A stretch of 64,000 nucleotides of DNA from Aquimarina sp. TRL1. GTDB lineage: Bacteria > Bacteroidota > Bacteroidia > Flavobacteriales > Flavobacteriaceae. Below are positions 60,515 to 64,000 of the stretch, piece after piece (the stretch's first letter is position 1; every line of letters begins with the position of its first letter). The position numbers were made by a program, and so were the translations under genes. The stretch spans positions 3,586,501 through 3,650,500 of the forward strand of contig NZ_CP053590.1 of the NCBI RefSeq assembly GCF_013365535.1. The letters are read 5' to 3'. The notes under the pieces are model-generated. The model did no database searches, was not told where the DNA came from, and worked only from the letters and a program-made list of their open reading frames with translations.

Positions 60515-61627
60515 TTATTTTAGTTGTTCAATTATTTGATTTGCAGTTTGTTTGATGATTTGATTTGCTTCGGGAAAACTCGAATTGGTGATTATCGAGA
60601 TTCCATATTCATGCTCTGGGTAAATCATTAGCCAATTTTGACTTCCATAAATGCCTCCATGGTGTTCTATATGAGTTCCATTAGAATCATCAATTACATC
60701 CCAAAAATAAGCAAGCCAAATATTATCTACGTCTTTGAATAATTTTTTATGGGATCTTTTTACTATTGAATTGGATGCATTTAATTGCCATTTGATATAA
60801 TGCAACATATCTAACGAATTAGATTTAACTCTCCCTGCGGCTCCCCAAAGATTAATGGGTTCTTTAAAATTAGGCATTAATTGATGCTTCTCATTGTAAC
60901 CATTCGCCAAGAATCCTTGTTTGTCTTTGTCTAAATTGATAAAGCTGTTTTTCATTTTTGCAGGTACAAATAGTTTCGTCTTTAACAACTCTTCGAAAGG
61001 TTTGTTATAGATTACCTCCAACATATGTGCAACTAAATTAGGAGCAACATTAGAATAACTATACACCTTTCCAGGTGGTTCTGTTAGCTCTAATGATTTC
61101 AAATCAGCTAACAGTTTCTGTTTTTTATAGGTGGAGAGTATTTCTTTGGCTTTTGAATAGTTATCAAAATTAGGTGTTTGATATAAGGCGCTTACTTCTC
61201 CAATGTTTAACGGGATACCACTTGTATGTGTGATGAGGTGAATCATTCGAATCGGTTCATCTTTATAAATCAGATTTCTATAATCTTTCCCCAAAATTTC
61301 ATAAATAGGAGTATTTAATTCTATTTTTCCTTCTTCAATTGCGCATGCGACTAAATATCCGGTCATCGTTTTGGTGACAGAAGCTATCTCATACAGGGTT
61401 TCATCAGTTGGTTTGTTACGCTGATTTTTATCCAGTTCTCCATAATGACCTATATAACTTTCTCCTTTATAGTAGACAGCAATAGAAACCGCATTAAATC
61501 GAGTGTCTTTTAGGAATGTATCAGCTTCCTTATCAACGATTAAAGTCAGTGTATCCGTTTTGGATTGTGAAGCACAACTGTTAAGTACTAACAAAATAAG
61601 ATATAATATCTCAAACTTGATTTTCAT
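60515..61627 (-). CDS. Serine beta-lactamase-like hydrolase, lipoprotein
   Basis: A 370-residue protein with lipobox LNSC (Cys18). The S12-type fold has SVTK (Ser83, Lys86), YSYSN (Tyr-Ser-Asn box) and HHGGIYGSQNWL (HxGG box). It is probably an outer-leaflet esterase or peptidase. The upstream leader (61651..61687) carries GTAACATTTTAC and AACATATATTAAACGTTG, matching that of the DinB gene at 44737. It resembles the hydrolases at 7921 and 61929 but at low identity. Confidence 0.85.
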   Translation of the reverse strand: MKIKFEILYLILLVLNSCASQSKTDTLTLIVDKEADTFLKDTRFNAVSIAVYYKGESYIGHYGELDKNQRNKPTDETLYEIASVTKTMTGYLVACAIEEGKIELNTPIYEILGKDYRNLIYKDEPIRMIHLITHTSGIPLNIGEVSALYQTPNFDNYSKAKEILSTYKKQKLLADLKSLELTEPPGKVYSYSNVAPNLVAHMLEVIYNKPFEELLKTKLFVPAKMKNSFINLDKDKQGFLANGYNEKHQLMPNFKEPINLWGAAGRVKSNSLDMLHYIKWQLNASNSIVKRSHKKLFKDVDNIWLAYFWDVIDDSNGTHIEHHGGIYGSQNWLMIYPEHEYGISIITNSSFPEANQIIKQTANQIIEQLK

Positions 61628-61687
61628 ATGTTAGTTTTTTGATTACTCACAACGTTTAATATATGTTATAACGTTGTAAAATGTTAC

Positions 61688-61928
61688 GGTGTTTTTCGTT
61701 TTTATTGTATAAGGATTGCTAATTTTCTGTATGGTGAGTATTGTGTATAACCATAGATAGATCCGGTCATTTAATTATACAGCTGTTATAGTTGCCTCTG
61801 ATGTGATGTTTCAAGGTTTCCTTATGTTATTTTTTAAATCATAATTGATTGATTTTAAAATTTTTTTGTTTGCTGTTTTGTTGAGGACTTTAGTATAATA
61901 CCAAAAAAGACAGGTGTGCAATACCCAC
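61688..61928. other. Intergenic region between two serine-hydrolase genes
   Basis: The rest of a 301-bp gap. A/T-rich, with an inverted stretch AAAATCATAATTGATTGATTTTAAAA near its right end that could be a weak terminator for the downstream-oriented hydrolase. No gene is supported. Confidence 0.35.
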
Positions 61929-63266
61929 TTACTCTTTGGTATATTTCCATGTATTCCCGCTTTGTTCAAAAACCATTTGTTTGCCATCTGCCGAAAAAGT
62001 AAATGATATCGACTCGGCATACATTTGTTCTAAAACAAACCGATTATTTCCTTTATAAACTAAAGGTTCTTTAAATTCATTTTTTATAAAGTTAATTAAA
62101 ACATTCTTGTCTTGAATAAAAACAGTTTTTTCGTCAGGTTCATTTTGAGATACATAAACCCCTACAAATTTTTTTACGTCATTTTCTGATATTTCTATAG
62201 GAGTATCATTTAAATACAATTTGAGAATTTCCTGATATACCCCATTAATATCGATTGTAGCACCGTTTGAAATTAATGTAAAGGCTAATTTTTCTCTGGC
62301 AAAATATATTGAAGTAGCTCTAAATTCATCTATACGTCCTCGATGTCCAAACCCATGTCTGTCATTTATTGTGTATCTAAAAAGACCCATTCCAAACCTG
62401 TCTTTTACATCCTTCATCAACTGTAGGTTTTCTTCTGAGAGTATTGTTCCGCTAAGTAGGCTTTCAAAAAAAGTATTTAAATCTTTCGGAGTTGAAACAA
62501 TAGCCCCGGTTCCTTTAGCCGTCGATAAATTAGTTTTAGAGAATTCGTTCCACATATCATCGTAGGTATATGAATAAGATTCATTTTGATTCATTTCTTT
62601 CCCTACATATGTGTTATTCAATTGAAGAGGGATGCATATTTTTTCTTGTAAAAGATTGTTGTATGATGAATTATAGACTTTTTCGAGTATTAGAGACAAT
62701 AGAAAATAGTTAGAGTTACTGTATTCCCCTTTACTATTTGGTTCAAAATTACTTTCGTATGCCGAGATTTTAGACACCATTTTTCTGGGGGATATATATT
62801 GTGTTCTGTTTTCAAAAAACCATTTGTCTTTTGTGTAGCTCGGAATTCCGCTTCTGTGTTGTAATAAATGAGCAATGGTAATCTTTTTTGCGTTTTTTAT
62901 ATTTGGGAAATAGCTTTCTATAGTTTCGTTTAACTTCAGTTTATTTTCTTCAATAGCCTTAAATACTAAAGTAGCTGTGAATGATTTAGTAACTGAACCA
63001 ATACAATATTTCGTATGTATACCGGCTTTCTGGTTTAATTTTATATTGCTAAAACCAACAGCATTCTTATACACTATTTTTCCATTTTTAGATAGTATAA
63101 TACTCCCCATAAATTTATTGTTTTTGTCATAAGCTTCTAATAGGCTGTCGATCTTGACTTGATAGTTCGTCGGTACTTGTTTTGTGGATTGCGTAGATTT
63201 TTTGTTTTCTGTACAAGAAAATAAGAGGGTGGTGAAGAGTACTATTAACAAGGTTTGATTATTCAT
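61929..63266 (-). CDS. Serine beta-lactamase-like hydrolase, lipoprotein
   Basis: A 445-residue protein with lipobox LFSC (Cys18). The beta-lactamase domain has GSVTKSFTA (Ser91, Lys94), EYSNSNYFLL (Tyr-Ser-Asn) and HGFGHRGRIDEF as the third box. An extra C-terminal domain of about 100 residues follows (KKFVGVYVSQNEPDEKTVF... TFSADGKQMVFEQSG), like the lipocalin-type tail of LACTB-like proteins. Upstream are two TTGAT-ATCAA palindromes, suggesting repression by a MarR- or TetR-type protein. Confidence 0.87.
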   Translation of the reverse strand: MNNQTLLIVLFTTLLFSCTENKKSTQSTKQVPTNYQVKIDSLLEAYDKNNKFMGSIILSKNGKIVYKNAVGFSNIKLNQKAGIHTKYCIGSVTKSFTATLVFKAIEENKLKLNETIESYFPNIKNAKKITIAHLLQHRSGIPSYTKDKWFFENRTQYISPRKMVSKISAYESNFEPNSKGEYSNSNYFLLSLILEKVYNSSYNNLLQEKICIPLQLNNTYVGKEMNQNESYSYTYDDMWNEFSKTNLSTAKGTGAIVSTPKDLNTFFESLLSGTILSEENLQLMKDVKDRFGMGLFRYTINDRHGFGHRGRIDEFRATSIYFAREKLAFTLISNGATIDINGVYQEILKLYLNDTPIEISENDVKKFVGVYVSQNEPDEKTVFIQDKNVLINFIKNEFKEPLVYKGNNRFVLEQMYAESISFTFSADGKQMVFEQSGNTWKYTKE

Positions 63267-63292
63267 TTTTACTGTTTTTTGATTGATTTTAA

Positions 63293-63334
63293 TTGATGTA
63301 TCAAATAAAATTAAAAAAATAATTGATATATCAA
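63293..63334 (-). promoter_or_regulatory. Tandem TTGATATATCAA operator
   Basis: A perfect 12-bp palindrome TTGATATATCAA (63323..63334) and a one-mismatch copy TTGATGTATCAA (63293..63304), exactly 30 bp apart, each followed by ATAA. They lie 27-68 bp upstream of the hydrolase start (63266). The TTG...CAA form is typical of MarR-family operators. Confidence 0.6.
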
Positions 63335-63433
63335 ATAATTGTTGTTGTTTTTAAGAAATACTTACTAAAAATAGGGGAGGCAAGCTATAATGATCTAAGG
63401 GATGTATAGTAGCGGATTTATTAGAATTGACTA

Positions 63434-64000
63434 TTAGTTAAATATCATCACCTGCCCATCTTCTGGGATTAATGTCTTTTCTATCAATCCTTGCCTGCTC
63501 AATTCATCTGTTAATTGTTTTCTTGTAATGGGACAATGATTAACAGCTTCTAAATGATTCGCTATTACTTTTCCTGGGGAGTTTTTAACAAATGTCACAA
63601 TGTCCTCCATCTTCATTAATAATGGTTGAAAAAGGTCTAATTGAGCTCGTCCACTAGCTACAATACTAATTTCTGGTTTGTATTCAGATAGTACTTTGTG
63701 AACATCATCTGTATAAATTGTATCGGAACTTATGTACATGGTTTTTTCGTTAGGCAATCGGATATAAAACCCCATTACAGCTCCCATTGGTTTTGCTATA
63801 AACCCGTAGCCGTGAACCGCGGGGATACCTTCGATTGTTCCTCCTAAAAACTCAGAAGTTTCCCAATAATTAATTACTTGTGTTATGTTTAACCGGCGTT
63901 TAAGAAGTGTTTTTTTATCTTTAAAGCTGCATATCACAGGAATGTTTTTTGATTTTAAAAACTTTTCGGCTTCTTTATCTAAATGATCGGGATGTACATG
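63434..64000 (-). CDS. Metallo-beta-lactamase-fold hydrolase (UlaG-like), cut by window edge
   Basis: The C-terminal 189 codons or so of a protein extending past the right edge. The visible part begins with HVHPDHLD (64000..63977), the HxHxDH zinc motif of the MBL fold. Next come KPMGAVMGFYIRLPNEKTMYISSDTIYTDD (Asp ligand strand) and a final His in VIANHLEAVNHCP. The pattern resembles UlaG-type lactonases and predicted Zn-dependent hydrolases. The N-terminal 60 residues or so lie outside the window. Confidence 0.83.
   Translation of the reverse strand, partial: HVHPDHLDKEAEKFLKSKNIPVICSFKDKKTLLKRRLNITQVINYWETSEFLGGTIEGIPAVHGYGFIAKPMGAVMGFYIRLPNEKTMYISSDTIYTDDVHKVLSEYKPEISIVASGRAQLDLFQPLLMKMEDIVTFVKNSPGKVIANHLEAVNHCPITRKQLTDELSRQGLIEKTLIPEDGQVMIFN

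Noticed and set aside
61811..62020. 69-codon minus-strand frame at the end of the 61929 hydrolase
   Set aside because: Its first half is another frame of the hydrolase C-terminus; the rest is low-complexity Lys/Asn/Ile.
30184..64000. Integron cassette array explaining the co-oriented accessory genes
   Set aside because: No integrase and no attC-type symmetrical sites with conserved core were seen between genes; the shared motif lies just before starts, like a promoter.
1..64000. tRNA, rRNA, CRISPR or insertion-sequence content
   Set aside because: Intergenic regions were read for cloverleaf-like or repeat-spacer patterns and transposase-like frames; none was found, though a small RNA without strong sequence marks could be missed.

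Overview
The window looks like chromosome of a member of the Bacteroidota, most likely a marine-type Flavobacteriia (Aquimarina-like by gene content). The DNA is AT-rich and genes rarely have Shine-Dalgarno sites. At least one promoter fits the Bacteroidota sigma consensus (TTG-N19-TAnnTTTG, 13013..13042). There are many short lipoprotein signal peptides, one followed by an acidic export-type tail. Family content (LytTR regulators, permease-M1 peptidase fusions, DUF4280 PAAR-like protein, DUF3995, DUF2975, DUF2200) is also typical. I see no rRNA, tRNA, CRISPR array, transposase or integrase.

Layout. 1..12718 is almost all minus strand. It holds a cut-off arylamine N-acetyltransferase, a Crp-type regulator, an FAD monooxygenase with a DUF3995 partner behind a tandem palindromic operator, a Sel1-repeat protein, a GNAT, an alpha/beta hydrolase lipoprotein with an outer-membrane protein, a membrane-anchored AraC regulator with a serine-hydrolase lipoprotein, and a 3-hydroxyacyl-CoA dehydrogenase. 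13013..22400 is a plus-strand type VI secretion tip and effector island: promoter, VgrG, a VgrG-linked unknown, a DUF4280 PAAR-like tip, a cysteine-protease-like effector candidate, a small membrane protein, a membrane-anchored CHAP amidase, a LysM-M23 effector, a lipoprotein (possible immunity protein), and a duplicated orphan C-terminus of the M23 effector. No sheath, tube, baseplate or ClpV genes are present, so the island must depend on machinery elsewhere.

22481..30158 contains a lipoprotein, a gluzincin-like protein that has lost its catalytic Glu, and a LytS/LytTR two-component pair divergent from an ABC ATPase and a permease-M1 aminopeptidase fusion. 30184..64000 is one long minus-strand run of mostly single accessory genes: hydrolases, three DinB proteins, GNATs, CPBP proteases, a CobW-type GTPase, an SMI1/KNR4 protein, a LysE exporter, and two serine-hydrolase lipoproteins. 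It includes a second ATPase/permease-M1 pair under a DUF2975-XRE cassette, and ends in a cut-off metallo-beta-lactamase-fold hydrolase.

How the parts work together (inference). The island arms a contact-dependent secretion system with peptidoglycan-targeting and protease-like payloads. The 505-bp direct repeats around the lipoprotein gene suggest effector-tip recombination. The two permease-M1 systems are paralogous export or peptide-processing complexes with different controllers. Several minus-strand genes share a GTAACATTTT-type upstream motif that may mark a common promoter class.
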